Shown here: piece after piece, positions 46,041 to 55,317 of the stretch | How positions within the stretch are numbered: the first letter of the stretch is position 1 | Layout of the letters: every line of letters starts with the position of its first letter | NCBI RefSeq assembly: GCF_000981505.1 | Contig: NZ_LN827929.1 | Span: forward strand, 806,001-870,000 | DNA from: Candidatus Methylopumilus planktonicus | GTDB lineage: Bacteria; Pseudomonadota; Gammaproteobacteria; Burkholderiales; Methylophilaceae | Direction: 5' to 3' | Length of the DNA stretch: 64,000 nt | Program-made: the position numbers and the translations under genes | Notes under the pieces: model-generated | The model's database searches: none | The model's input: only the letters and a program-made list of their open reading frames with translations | What the model was told of the DNA's origin: nothing

Positions 46041-46832
46041 TTATCTAAGCTTGTTATATCTGTTATAAATTAATCTCTTAAGACGAGAAGGCACAATAAT
46101 CATTAATAGAGTTAAAAGTATGCCAATATAAGAAGAAAAAAAATAGCGAAAATTAAAATACTTGATTTTTAAATTTAAGGCGCTCACCCAGTTTCTAGGG
46201 CTGGATAATCCGTCTTCAGATTGTATTCGGTAATAAGTTAATTTTTCTTTAAGGTTATGAAACTTAGCACCTTGCAAAGACGCTCTTAACCACAGTTCAT
46301 AATCCTCATTATTTCTCAAATTGGCATAATTACCATATCTCTTAAAAAAAGCAGTCCTTATCATGAGTGAGGGATGGCAAAGAGGATTCCAAATATTTAA
46401 TTGTGACAGAATATCGTTATGAGATATTGGATAATTTCTAAAACCTGTTATTTTTCCAAAACTATCGATCTTAAAAACAGAAGAGCCAACCAAGCTAATG
46501 TCAGGATGGCCCATTAAAAAGTCATATTGAGTTTTTAAACGATTATCACTAGCAATATCATCAGCATCAATTCTCGCAACAAATTGAGATTTAATTTGAC
46601 ATGTGCCAAAAGCCAAAGAGCCTCCAATGCCTAATTTTTTTCTTGGCTTCAAAATTTTAACCTTGAAGCCTAATTTAAGATTTTTAATAAAATTTAAATC
46701 AACTGATGAACTCTCATCAACAATCAAAAGATCAAAATCCTTAAAAGTTTGCTTCTTTAGACTTGCAAGCATCTTTTTTAGGTAAATTAGATTTGGATTA
46801 AAAGTCGGGGTTAAAACGGTAATAGAAGGCAT
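46041..46832 (-). CDS. GT2-family glycosyltransferase
   Basis: A 263-residue GT-A glycosyltransferase: TVLTPTFNPNLIYLKKML at the N terminus, IVDESSS and the metal motif RIDADDIASDNRL (about 92-104), then NNEDYELWLRAS. A C-terminal hydrophobic helix near residue 230-250 may anchor it. It adds a sugar to the growing O-unit; donor unknown. Confidence 0.88.
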   Translation of the reverse strand: MPSITVLTPTFNPNLIYLKKMLASLKKQTFKDFDLLIVDESSSVDLNFIKNLKLGFKVKILKPRKKLGIGGSLAFGTCQIKSQFVARIDADDIASDNRLKTQYDFLMGHPDISLVGSSVFKIDSFGKITGFRNYPISHNDILSQLNIWNPLCHPSLMIRTAFFKRYGNYANLRNNEDYELWLRASLQGAKFHNLKEKLTYYRIQSEDGLSSPRNWVSALNLKIKYFNFRYFFSSYIGILLTLLMIIVPSRLKRLIYNRYNKLR

Positions 46833-46850
46833 ATTTATTATATTTTAATG

Positions 46851-47690
46851 TTAACTATTAACGAGCTTTTCCCAAGGAAGAACTAATTTCCTATTGCAAT
46901 TTAGTTTCCACGATTTTGGGCTCATTGTGATTGATTTCTTGTCGTCAAGAGCGGATGCCCACCATGCAAAAGTGCTAGTGCCAATAACTCTAGACTTCGC
47001 ATGAAGCAAAATCATAAAGTCATCAAATAAAGACTTTCTTTCATGGTCCAAAGAAAAATTAATATCTTTAAATTTGGGTTTAATAATGTCTAGCAGCGAT
47101 TTTGAATATTGCAAATCGTCAGTCACGACATATATATTTGTTAACGCATGGCTACCTTTAAGCAATTTTAAGGCATCTATATAGAAATCAACACTATTAA
47201 GCGAGTTATCTAAATTAGCTAAAAAATCACCCCCTCTAATATGTATAATGCAATCATATTGACCGTATGGCTCATTATTAAATTGATCTTTTTTTAAGCC
47301 TGCTGATAACTGAATTAGTAAGGGCTGAATATGTTCATAACTCCAAGCATCCTGAAAATAGCCATCTAGGTAGACAGAGCTTTTCGATTGGCCAGTATTA
47401 TTGTTAGAAAGGATCGATGAGAAATTTAAGTCGTTACAGCCAAAAAAAGAAGTAATTTTTGCTAATCTGAATTTAAAGACAACAATAGCAAAAAAACTAA
47501 CATTAAAATATGTGGTTTGCGGAAGTTCAAAAAAATTTACCAATTCTAAATTTCGGCCAGCCTTGTAACTATTTAAAGCCTGTGTATAAAAATAAATTAG
47601 GTCACTTTCTTTCTTAATTAGAAGCGCTGCTGTGTATTGGAATATTTGATTGCCAAGTCCGCCAGCAAGTCTTAGATATATTTTCTTCAA
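46851..47690 (-). CDS. GT11 (alpha-1,2-fucosyltransferase family) glycosyltransferase
   Basis: A 279-residue GT11 protein with the family start LRLAGGLGNQIFQYTAALL and the donor-binding motif IIHIRGGDFL (HxR-GD type), plus GTSTFAWWASALDD. GT11 enzymes transfer L-fucose from GDP-fucose. Here a GDP-mannose 3,5-epimerase homologue is encoded in the same locus, so GDP-L-galactose, a close analogue of GDP-L-fucose, is a possible donor (inference). Start codon TTG. Confidence 0.88.
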   Translation of the reverse strand: MKKIYLRLAGGLGNQIFQYTAALLIKKESDLIYFYTQALNSYKAGRNLELVNFFELPQTTYFNVSFFAIVVFKFRLAKITSFFGCNDLNFSSILSNNNTGQSKSSVYLDGYFQDAWSYEHIQPLLIQLSAGLKKDQFNNEPYGQYDCIIHIRGGDFLANLDNSLNSVDFYIDALKLLKGSHALTNIYVVTDDLQYSKSLLDIIKPKFKDINFSLDHERKSLFDDFMILLHAKSRVIGTSTFAWWASALDDKKSITMSPKSWKLNCNRKLVLPWEKLVNS

Positions 47691-47698
47691 ATTAATCT

Positions 47699-48439
47699 CT
47701 AATTCTTAATGGCTACTATGTGATAGCCCATACACAAGCTATTAACTGACACTGGCGTTTTTCTTTTCATTGCATAATAAAGAAATGTCGGAAACAAAAT
47801 AAGCTTCGCAAGTATGGAATTACTGATTGCTGTGCGTGCGACTTCGACCGACATCCAACTGTAATAATCCCCTACTGGTTCCATTTTCTTTATAGAAAAA
47901 TTATTTTCACCTAAAATTTTTTCGTAAAACCTGTCTGTAAAGCCAGTATAAAAAAAATATGGGTCCATGTGACGCAAGCAATTGGACGGAGCTGTTAAAA
48001 TCAAGATACCATTTTTTTTAAGAATTCTAGAAAGTTCTTTGATTGTATCAATGGGGTATGGAATGTGTTCAAGCACCTCTGTACATAAAACAGCATCAAA
48101 GGTGTTGTCTTTTGCTTTAATATCCCAAATATTACCAATGTAGTCGATTTGGCTACCGTATGCGTAAGCATCAAGATCTTGGTAAGAAGTATCAATACTT
48201 TTTTTAAGGTCGGTGGCATACTCTCCAAAATCCTGTGATTTGTATCTCAAATGAGAACAATTGCCTTTGTATCTTTGGCTTCCGCAACCAGCATCTAAAA
48301 TTAAAGAGTTTTTCTTTATCTTTTTTAATTCTTGAGCAACAAATACATCCCTTACAAATTGATTATTTAGTTTTTGATAGAAAAATTTAAATGGATAGAA
48401 ATTGGACAAAAGATGTCTAAGAAGAGAATTAAATTTCAT
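47699..48439 (-). CDS. Class I SAM-dependent methyltransferase
   Basis: A 246-residue methyltransferase with SLILDAGCGSQRYKG (about 44-58), DAVLCTEVLEHIPYPIDTI and LILTAPSNCLRHMDPYFF. Probably acts on a sugar or lipid-linked intermediate of the locus. Its ATG overlaps the upstream stop as ATGA. Substrate unknown. Confidence 0.82.
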   Translation of the reverse strand: MKFNSLLRHLLSNFYPFKFFYQKLNNQFVRDVFVAQELKKIKKNSLILDAGCGSQRYKGNCSHLRYKSQDFGEYATDLKKSIDTSYQDLDAYAYGSQIDYIGNIWDIKAKDNTFDAVLCTEVLEHIPYPIDTIKELSRILKKNGILILTAPSNCLRHMDPYFFYTGFTDRFYEKILGENNFSIKKMEPVGDYYSWMSVEVARTAISNSILAKLILFPTFLYYAMKRKTPVSVNSLCMGYHIVAIKN

Positions 48440-49269
48440 TTAGCGCTAACCATGCTGGAAAAAAAACTTAATATGAAATAAAAAAACCTATGTAAAAAAG
48501 ATTTTATGGGCGCATTATCCCAGACCTCAAAAGACACATACTCATAATTCAAGTGATTTTTAAATTTACTGATTTTATCAGGGTTATTAAGAACAGAATT
48601 ACCATATCTAAGCCACTCTCGCTCTATTATATTGATTTCGTAAAAGAAATATTTATTAATATATGTCCCTAGACATTCGTATTCACTAAAACATTGTAAT
48701 TTAGTTGAGTTAGCCAAATTTGAAATCACAGAAACAAAATTCTCACCCATGTTCTTTTCTATTGCCTTACACATTAATTGAGACCAAGAGGCTTTTAATA
48801 AAAAACATTGTGAAATAAATGATTTAGGGATGTTTTTTCTTAAATTTAGTACTTGTAATATTGAAATAAAATAAATTGGGTGATGCTCATCTGAGAGCCG
48901 GACATTTATCTTGTTATACTTAAAAAAATCTAACCTCTTCAATGGAACTGTATCACCATCCCAGAGCAAAATAATATCATTTGGTTTTTGTTGATTGCAT
49001 AATAAAAGTTTAACTACCTGCTGTTTATACCAAGAATATAACTTTTTATTTCTGATATTTAAGTAGCGAAAATTTTCTCCCATAATACTCTGATCAGAAA
49101 TAATAGAAAAGTTTAGTTTTTTAAAAATTTGAAATTTTTTTACATCTAATTCATCACATACCAAGAAATAAGAACTAGCGCTTATGTTTTTTAAAATAGA
49201 TGGTAGGGAAAAATAGAGGGTAGGCATATCCTTAGCCGCACCAAAAACAAAAACTTTATCTATTTTCAA
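48436..49269 (-). CDS. DUF6492-like putative glycosyltransferase
   Basis: A 277-residue protein whose middle has SWYKQQVVKLLL and ILLWDGDTVPLKRLDF, a DxD-like metal site in a GT-A fold typical of DUF6492 proteins of polysaccharide loci. The start is TTG with a 4-nt TTGA overlap with the polymerase gene. A role as glycosyltransferase is likely but not proven. Confidence 0.7.
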   Translation of the reverse strand: MKIDKVFVFGAAKDMPTLYFSLPSILKNISASSYFLVCDELDVKKFQIFKKLNFSIISDQSIMGENFRYLNIRNKKLYSWYKQQVVKLLLCNQQKPNDIILLWDGDTVPLKRLDFFKYNKINVRLSDEHHPIYFISILQVLNLRKNIPKSFISQCFLLKASWSQLMCKAIEKNMGENFVSVISNLANSTKLQCFSEYECLGTYINKYFFYEINIIEREWLRYGNSVLNNPDKISKFKNHLNYEYVSFEVWDNAPIKSFLHRFFYFILSFFSSMVSAK

Positions 49270-50456
49270 ATTGATTTCTCGATCTTTTTTTGGATGAATA
49301 TATATAGGAACCAGAATACCAGAATAAAATTAAAAGATTCTCTTGTAAATGATAACAAAATAAAACATAAAAGGCTGGTCGCAAGTTCATATTCCTTTCT
49401 GCGCAATATACTCATAAGGCATTTAAACATAAGAAAACTAGAGCTTAGAATAATTGGAATTGAGAAGATTCCTAATCGTGCAACCGTATAAAAAAAATTA
49501 TTAGTATAATTCAGCAGCTCTGGGCCAACAATCCTTGTTGGGTAGATCTGATATAAAGGCAAGCTGAGAGAATTTGTATCGCTAATATGTCGCGAAAGTA
49601 GGAAATTAATTCTATTTACAGATAATTGATGCGAATCAGGATCAAACCATCTAACAAAAATCCTAGTTAAAGTAGCCTCTGATGTGAGATAGACGGCTAT
49701 TAAAGTCATTACTAGAATTGATAGTACGATAAAAAAATTAAGTTTCTTTTGAAAAATAGACCAGAAAATGAAGATTAATAAAAATACTGGAACAGCTCCT
49801 GACCCAGAAATGATTATTGAAAATAGCGAAATGAAAGCCATTAAATAAAATTCATATTTGAGAAGAATAAAAAAACCACTGGCAATTATCCAAACAAAAT
49901 CTGAAGGCTCACCAAAATACGAGATGTATCTCGAGGCTTCACCAAGAACTCCTGTTAGGTAATGCTCGTAAACTCTAGGCTGTATCGTGCCTAATTCAAC
50001 CGTAAAAAAAGGATGTAACCGTAAAAAGTATACTTCAATAAACATTAGAATATTTAAAAAAGAAAGTAAGGCAGTAAAAGTTGAGTAAAATTTTAGAATT
50101 TTGTCAGGATTGTTCCCATGACCTGAATTAGCTAGTAACAGATAAATATAGAATATCGGCAGGGTATAAAAATAAGCGGCCTTAAGACATTGGGTATCGT
50201 CTTCAGAAATCCAGAAAAAAAGTAATATTAGTGTAATCGAGCAAATGGAAATTAAATAAAAAAGAAGAGCTTTATCAAATTTGAAATACTTGATTTTTAA
50301 AAAATTAGAATTTATAAAAATTAATAGTAAGAAAAAAATCGTAGCAATTTCAACTTGTAAATTATTAAGAAACTTAAAACCACGAGTTATATGAAAAAAA
50401 CTAATAAGCAAAAGACTTAGGATATTAAATCTAGAATTCTCTAAAAATCTACACAT
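49266..50456 (-). CDS. O-antigen polymerase-like membrane protein (Wzy candidate)
   Basis: A 396-residue protein with about ten membrane helices and a periplasmic loop (about 250-310) but little sequence signature, as is normal for Wzy. It lies beside the flippase gene, the expected Wzx-Wzy pair. ATG 50456 is preferred to a TTG six codons upstream that lies deeper in the flippase gene. Very AT-rich. Confidence 0.72.
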   Translation of the reverse strand: MCRFLENSRFNILSLLLISFFHITRGFKFLNNLQVEIATIFFLLLIFINSNFLKIKYFKFDKALLFYLISICSITLILLFFWISEDDTQCLKAAYFYTLPIFYIYLLLANSGHGNNPDKILKFYSTFTALLSFLNILMFIEVYFLRLHPFFTVELGTIQPRVYEHYLTGVLGEASRYISYFGEPSDFVWIIASGFFILLKYEFYLMAFISLFSIIISGSGAVPVFLLIFIFWSIFQKKLNFFIVLSILVMTLIAVYLTSEATLTRIFVRWFDPDSHQLSVNRINFLLSRHISDTNSLSLPLYQIYPTRIVGPELLNYTNNFFYTVARLGIFSIPIILSSSFLMFKCLMSILRRKEYELATSLLCFILLSFTRESFNFILVFWFLYIFIQKKIEKSI

Positions 50457-51954
50457 TCTTAGAGAATTTACCAAAGAATTCTTTTATTTCAAAAATTGGA
50501 GAAACTTTTAGAGTTAAGAAAATAAAGAAAATAAATGTAATCGAAAAAATTACTGCCAAATCAATAAAAGTAAAAAAGTTTTCCTTGAAAATTATTATAT
50601 AAAAATGTCTCAGAATAAATGAAAAGGCTATATGCATAACTGAACATATTGCTAAGTTTTTAAGAAATAAATAATTTTCTGTATTAATAATTAACTGCCA
50701 TTGTCCTTTGAAGACATTTAAAAGTAACTTTATAAAAAATAAACACCAGGATAAAACAAACGCAATTGACAATCCAATTACGCCAAAATACTTTGTTAGC
50801 ATTCCTGATAATCCAAAATAAATAATTGTAATAAATAAGCCAGATGCCGCCGTTGATTTATAATTGCCCTCAGCAAATAAATATCTCAAAAGTACCACTG
50901 ACCCAGAAAAAAATATACTTGAAAAAATCGAAACTTCTAAAAGTCCAGAAACATTTTTTGTAGCTAATGAATCGAACAAACCCCTTTCCAATAAGATTGA
51001 AATAATATTTTCTGAATAAAAGTAAAAAAATACACACTGAAATATTAGCAATGTGGCAGATATTCTGAAAATTTTAATTATGTTTCGCATAGCGTCAGTT
51101 TTTTTTCCAGAATTTATGCTATTTGATAGATGTGGTAAGAATACTTGAATAGGCCATGAAATATTTAATGTCGTAAAAGCCACAAGAAATCGCTGCGAAT
51201 AACTTACGTATGAAAGACTCGATGCTGATAAAAATTTACACCAATAAACGTCGCTAGATTGGAAAATGACATAGCATAGAATTGATAGAATAATTAGTGG
51301 AATTTTTTTATAAAATTCTTTTAGGCATTTATAGTCAGTTATGGTGAGCTTGTAAATATTTATTGGATTAATACTGAATTTGACAAGGTAAAGAAGACTA
51401 ATAATGTTACCTATCAATAGACTATAAGCTAAAAGTGTTAGTCCAAAATTATCTCTAAAGACTAAAAATAAAAATAAGGTGGTTAAGACTGGAATTAAAT
51501 TCGCTTTACCCACATAATTTACATTATTTCCGACTATGTTTATCGATTGAAAAAGTGAAATAATTGGAATTAGTGATGTCGCTAACCAATATATTTGAGC
51601 TATCTTAATAAACTCATCGCTATTAGATGCTCCAAAGTAAGACATTTGAAATGGTGATACTAAATAGCCTGCGCATGCTATAAATAAACTTAAAAATAAA
51701 AAACTTAAAAGAATAGAGAAACAAAACTTATTACGGAAATTTTTTTTTGTCTTTTTTGATATTTCAGGAATTAAATAATGATTTAAACTTGTCGTTATCA
51801 GTCCTGTAACAAAAAGTGGGTACGTGCTGGCTACTACAAATAAGTCGTAGCTTGACGTTGCGCCGAAGTATTTAGCAGTAAGTATTTGACAAAAAAAACC
51901 AACAAAACTCCCTAGAAGTCCCAGTAAGGAAATTTGCAACGCTTTTTTAATCAA
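50449..51954 (-). CDS. MurJ/Wzx-like lipid-linked oligosaccharide flippase
   Basis: A 501-residue protein with about 14 membrane helices of the MOP superfamily. N-terminal GLLGSFVGFFCQILTAKYFG and ASTYPLFVTGLITTSLNHYL recall MurJ/MviN and Wzx. It should flip the undecaprenol-linked repeat unit to the periplasm. No ATG is available; TTG 51954 is chosen because it overlaps the upstream stop as TTGA, with a further TTG 14 codons upstream as alternative. Confidence 0.82.
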   Translation of the reverse strand: MIKKALQISLLGLLGSFVGFFCQILTAKYFGATSSYDLFVVASTYPLFVTGLITTSLNHYLIPEISKKTKKNFRNKFCFSILLSFLFLSLFIACAGYLVSPFQMSYFGASNSDEFIKIAQIYWLATSLIPIISLFQSINIVGNNVNYVGKANLIPVLTTLFLFLVFRDNFGLTLLAYSLLIGNIISLLYLVKFSINPINIYKLTITDYKCLKEFYKKIPLIILSILCYVIFQSSDVYWCKFLSASSLSYVSYSQRFLVAFTTLNISWPIQVFLPHLSNSINSGKKTDAMRNIIKIFRISATLLIFQCVFFYFYSENIISILLERGLFDSLATKNVSGLLEVSIFSSIFFSGSVVLLRYLFAEGNYKSTAASGLFITIIYFGLSGMLTKYFGVIGLSIAFVLSWCLFFIKLLLNVFKGQWQLIINTENYLFLKNLAICSVMHIAFSFILRHFYIIIFKENFFTFIDLAVIFSITFIFFIFLTLKVSPIFEIKEFFGKFSKNV

Positions 51955-52928
51955 TACGATTTGACATCTAAACTTAAAACTTGATCTTGAATCCAATGAT
52001 AGGTTTTTTCAAGCCCCCAAGTTAGAGGTTTAGATGGTCTCCAGTTCAATTTCTCTTGAATTAATTTATTGTCAGAATTTCTACCACGAACCCCTTCAGG
52101 CCCTTTTATATTATTAATTTTTATTTTTTTTTCGCTTATATCTGCAATCATAGAAACTAATTGATTGATTGAAACCATTTCTTCTGAGCCAATATTAACT
52201 GGGCCGGTATAATTGGATCTCATTAATTTCAATGTGCCTTCAATACATTCATCAATAATCAAAAAAGATCTAGTTTGATTTCCGTCACCCCAAACGTCAA
52301 TGCTGTCTCCATTTTTTGCTTGCGCAATTTTTCTGCAAATTGCAGCAGGGGCCTTTTCTCTTCCGCCGCGCCAGGTACCTTCAGGACCAAAAATATTATG
52401 GTAACGTGCGATTCGTATATCGAAATTATAATTTCTAGCAAATGCTAAAAATAACCTTTCGCTAAAAAGTTTTTCCCAACCGTACTCGCTATCAGGATTT
52501 GCTGGGTATGCAGATGACTCTTCACAATTTGGTTTTAAGGGGTCAATCTGATTATGTTCAGGGTAAATACAAGCAGAGGATGAATAAAATATTTTTCTTG
52601 AATTACGTCTTAGGCTTGCTTCTAAGACATTGAGATTAATTAATGCCGAATTATGCATAATGTCAGCATCATTGTCACCAGTAAATATAAAACCAGCTCC
52701 ACCCATATCCGCAGCAAACTGATAAATTTCATCAAACTTCGTATCAATAGCATCTCTGGCAATTATGGGATCGGCGAGATCCGCGCAAATGAAATCATCT
52801 GCTTCTGTTTCTGAAAATTCTGGGTATTTTAAATCAACAGATCTAACCCAAAAATTCTCGTTTTTTAACTTTCGAACCATGTGAGATCCTATAAAACCGC
52901 CACCGCCAAGAACTAGAGCTTTTTTCAC
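51951..52928 (-). CDS. GDP-mannose 3,5-epimerase homologue
   Basis: A 325-residue extended SDR that closely matches plant GDP-mannose 3,5-epimerase (GME) along its whole length: FAADMGGAGFI, SSSACIYPEHNQID with the catalytic Cys, catalytic YGWEK, YHNIFGPEGTWRGGREKAP with the catalytic Lys, WGDGNQTRSFLIIDECIEG, and GPEGVRGRNSDN. It should turn GDP-mannose into GDP-L-galactose and GDP-L-gulose. manC, which makes GDP-mannose, lies directly upstream with a GTGA overlap; start codon GTG. Confidence 0.9.
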   Translation of the reverse strand: MKKALVLGGGGFIGSHMVRKLKNENFWVRSVDLKYPEFSETEADDFICADLADPIIARDAIDTKFDEIYQFAADMGGAGFIFTGDNDADIMHNSALINLNVLEASLRRNSRKIFYSSSACIYPEHNQIDPLKPNCEESSAYPANPDSEYGWEKLFSERLFLAFARNYNFDIRIARYHNIFGPEGTWRGGREKAPAAICRKIAQAKNGDSIDVWGDGNQTRSFLIIDECIEGTLKLMRSNYTGPVNIGSEEMVSINQLVSMIADISEKKIKINNIKGPEGVRGRNSDNKLIQEKLNWRPSKPLTWGLEKTYHWIQDQVLSLDVKSY

Positions 52929-54400
52929 GATTCACCTTTCAAAGGTCTTTGGTAATTATCTTCAAAACGAATAATATCATCTTCCTCCAAATATTCTCCT
53001 GTTTGAACCTCAATAATCTCGACTGGGTCTTTAGATTTGTTAAATAATCTATGTTTAATATTTTTTGGAACAAAAAAAGACTCATTTTCTTTCAATCGCA
53101 ATCTCTTAAAGCCACAAATTACATTTACCTCACCTTTTATAACAACCCAATGCTCAGATCTTTTATTGTGCTTTTGTAAACTTAGAGAAGAATTTGGGTT
53201 AATAAATATTTTTTTAACTTTATAGCCGTTCGAGGAGTCCAAGACGTCAAACCAGCCCCAAGGGCGAAATTCTTTTCGATTTAATTTTCCTTCAAGGCGT
53301 TTAGTTTTTTTGAGTAATTCTATAATTTCGCCCTGACTCTCAAGGCAGGATTTCTTTCGAATCATTATGGCATCAGGCGTTTCAACTAAAATAATATCAT
53401 CTAAATTATTAGCTACAACGAGCCGGGATGTTGAATAAATTATTGAATTACTTATTTTTGTGGCAATTACATCTCCAAATATAAGATTAGATGAAAACTT
53501 ATTTTTAAATAACTGCCAAAAACTATTCCAAGTACCTAAATCATGCCATCTAGATTTTAATTCAACAGCCCTTAAAGAAAATTTCGTATTTTTGCACTTT
53601 TGTAAAACTGCATAATCTATAGAATTACTTTTTATTTTTTTAAAAAAAATATGACTTGGACTAATGAAATTAGCACTACATTCTCGATCTTCGAAAGATT
53701 TTTTACATAACCCATAAAGTTTAGTGTCGAAAAACTCTATGGCCTCAAGCCATACTTGAGCTTTAACAACAAAAATTCCAGCATTCCATAAAAAATTTCC
53801 TTTAGACAAAAAACTTTTTGCAGAATTTTGGGAAGGTTTTTCATAAAAATTAAGGACTTGCAATGCTGATTTATTTTTTAAGTCCTTATTGCACTCAATA
53901 TACCCAAACTCACTACTAGGATTAGTTGGCTTAACACCTACAAGGACAAAATCATTAGATTTTGCAATTTTAATTGCTTTTTCAATCGTTGAAACAAAAT
54001 TATTTATATTGGGCAAGAAATGGTCAGAAGAAGAAACTACCATCACTGAGTCTTTATCATTTTGATAGCAATTTAATGCAGCCAAAGTTAAAGAGGGTGC
54101 AGTATTTTTACCTTCAGGCTCTAATATATAATCTAAATCAAAATTAGAAATATTCTTTACTTGGTCTTGGGCTAAAAATTTATAGTCCTTGTTCGTAATT
54201 ACAAGAGGAGTTTTTAAATTAATTCCTTTGAATTTTATTGATAATGAGCGGCTTACTGAGCTCTGGAAGGAAGAGCCTTTTCCGAAAAAATCGTAGAATT
54301 GCTTTGGAATAGACTCTCTAGATACTGGCCATAATCTCTTTCCAGACCCGCCGCATAATATGACGGGGTAAACACTGGTACTATTCCTATTTTTGATCAT
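52925..54400 (-). CDS. manC: Bifunctional mannose-1-phosphate guanylyltransferase / mannose-6-phosphate isomerase
   Basis: A 491-residue two-domain enzyme: nucleotidyltransferase with VILCGGSGKRLWPVSRESIP (residues 13-32) and EPEGKNTAPS, and a C-terminal cupin isomerase with RPWGWFDVLDSS and LQKHNKRSEHWVVIKGE. It makes GDP-mannose, the precursor for the GME homologue downstream and possibly for the dehydratase at 59.1 kb. Confidence 0.95.
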   Translation of the reverse strand: MIKNRNSTSVYPVILCGGSGKRLWPVSRESIPKQFYDFFGKGSSFQSSVSRSLSIKFKGINLKTPLVITNKDYKFLAQDQVKNISNFDLDYILEPEGKNTAPSLTLAALNCYQNDKDSVMVVSSSDHFLPNINNFVSTIEKAIKIAKSNDFVLVGVKPTNPSSEFGYIECNKDLKNKSALQVLNFYEKPSQNSAKSFLSKGNFLWNAGIFVVKAQVWLEAIEFFDTKLYGLCKKSFEDRECSANFISPSHIFFKKIKSNSIDYAVLQKCKNTKFSLRAVELKSRWHDLGTWNSFWQLFKNKFSSNLIFGDVIATKISNSIIYSTSRLVVANNLDDIILVETPDAIMIRKKSCLESQGEIIELLKKTKRLEGKLNRKEFRPWGWFDVLDSSNGYKVKKIFINPNSSLSLQKHNKRSEHWVVIKGEVNVICGFKRLRLKENESFFVPKNIKHRLFNKSKDPVEIIEVQTGEYLEEDDIIRFEDNYQRPLKGES

Positions 54401-54432
54401 TAAGTAAAGCTCTGCTTAAATTTGTTTCCTAT

Positions 54433-54438
54433 TATAAT
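54433..54438 (+). promoter_or_regulatory. -10 box before the FkbM gene
   Basis: TATAAT, 33 nt before the ATG of the FkbM methyltransferase gene in the 71-nt gap divergent from manC. No good -35 is seen. Confidence 0.35.
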
Positions 54439-54471
54439 GTAAATGATAAATATCAAATAGGTCTGAATTCC

Positions 54472-55317
54472 ATGAAAAAACTCAATAAGATCAAAACTCT
54501 TGTCAAAAAGGTTCCTTACTTAGCATATTGGGTTAGGGTAATTATCTACCAGTTTATTCTGATGAGAACAAACAAGCATCCTGAGGGCTATTTTTTTTCT
54601 GGCACACTCTTAATGGAAAATGGTACTTTTGAAATTGAAGAAACAAATGTTGTTAAAAATCAATTATCAAAAAGTGATAGGATGATTAATATAGGTGCGA
54701 ATGTAGGCTACTATGTATGTATCGCAATGAAAATGGGCAAAGAAGTTACAGCCTTTGAGCCTTTAATTTCAAATCTCAATATACTTTATAAGAATCTAAT
54801 TTTAAATAACTGGGTGAAAGGGGTTGAGATTTTTCCAGTTGCATTAGGAAGCACAAGTGAATTAAAAAAACTCTATGGATATGGAACTGGCGCCTCCCTG
54901 GTAAAAAAATGGGCTGGTTCAGATTTGCAACACTATAAAATTGTGCCAACGACTCTTTTAGATAATTCTGTTGCCCAGAGGTTTGCTAAAGAAAGACTTT
55001 TGATAGTCGCAGATATTGAAGGATATGAACTAGAAATGCTTTATGGGGCAGAAAAAACTCTCCAGCTAAATCCTAAGCCAATATGGATAATTGAAGTTTC
55101 ATTTAACGAACATATTCCAATAACCAGCAAAAGAAAATTTACAGATGCTAAAAAGCTTTTTCAATTAATGTGGAAAAATGGTTACAAATCATACTTTGCG
55201 GATAATAATTACGTTGAAATCACACCGAAAATACTTAACAAAATAATGAATAATAAAGGCAATGGTTTATCATCTAATAATTTTATATTTGCAGATAAAA
55301 AACTTACATTAAATTAA
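54472..55317 (+). CDS. FkbM-family methyltransferase
   Basis: A 281-residue FkbM SAM methyltransferase: INIGANVGYYVCIAMKMGK (about 72-90), VTAFEPLISNLNILYKNL and VADIEGYELEMLYGAE. Such enzymes O-methylate sugars. It is the only + strand gene between 41.5 and 64 kb, and converges on the second hddC copy with a 4-nt overlap, which suggests separate insertion or regulation. Confidence 0.85.
   Translation: MKKLNKIKTLVKKVPYLAYWVRVIIYQFILMRTNKHPEGYFFSGTLLMENGTFEIEETNVVKNQLSKSDRMINIGANVGYYVCIAMKMGKEVTAFEPLISNLNILYKNLILNNWVKGVEIFPVALGSTSELKKLYGYGTGASLVKKWAGSDLQHYKIVPTTLLDNSVAQRFAKERLLIVADIEGYELEMLYGAEKTLQLNPKPIWIIEVSFNEHIPITSKRKFTDAKKLFQLMWKNGYKSYFADNNYVEITPKILNKIMNNKGNGLSSNNFIFADKKLTLN

Noticed and set aside
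51955..51996. Longer flippase start at TTG 51996
   Set aside because: It would add 14 residues overlapping the GME gene; TTG 51954 gives a usual N terminus and a 4-nt stop/start overlap.
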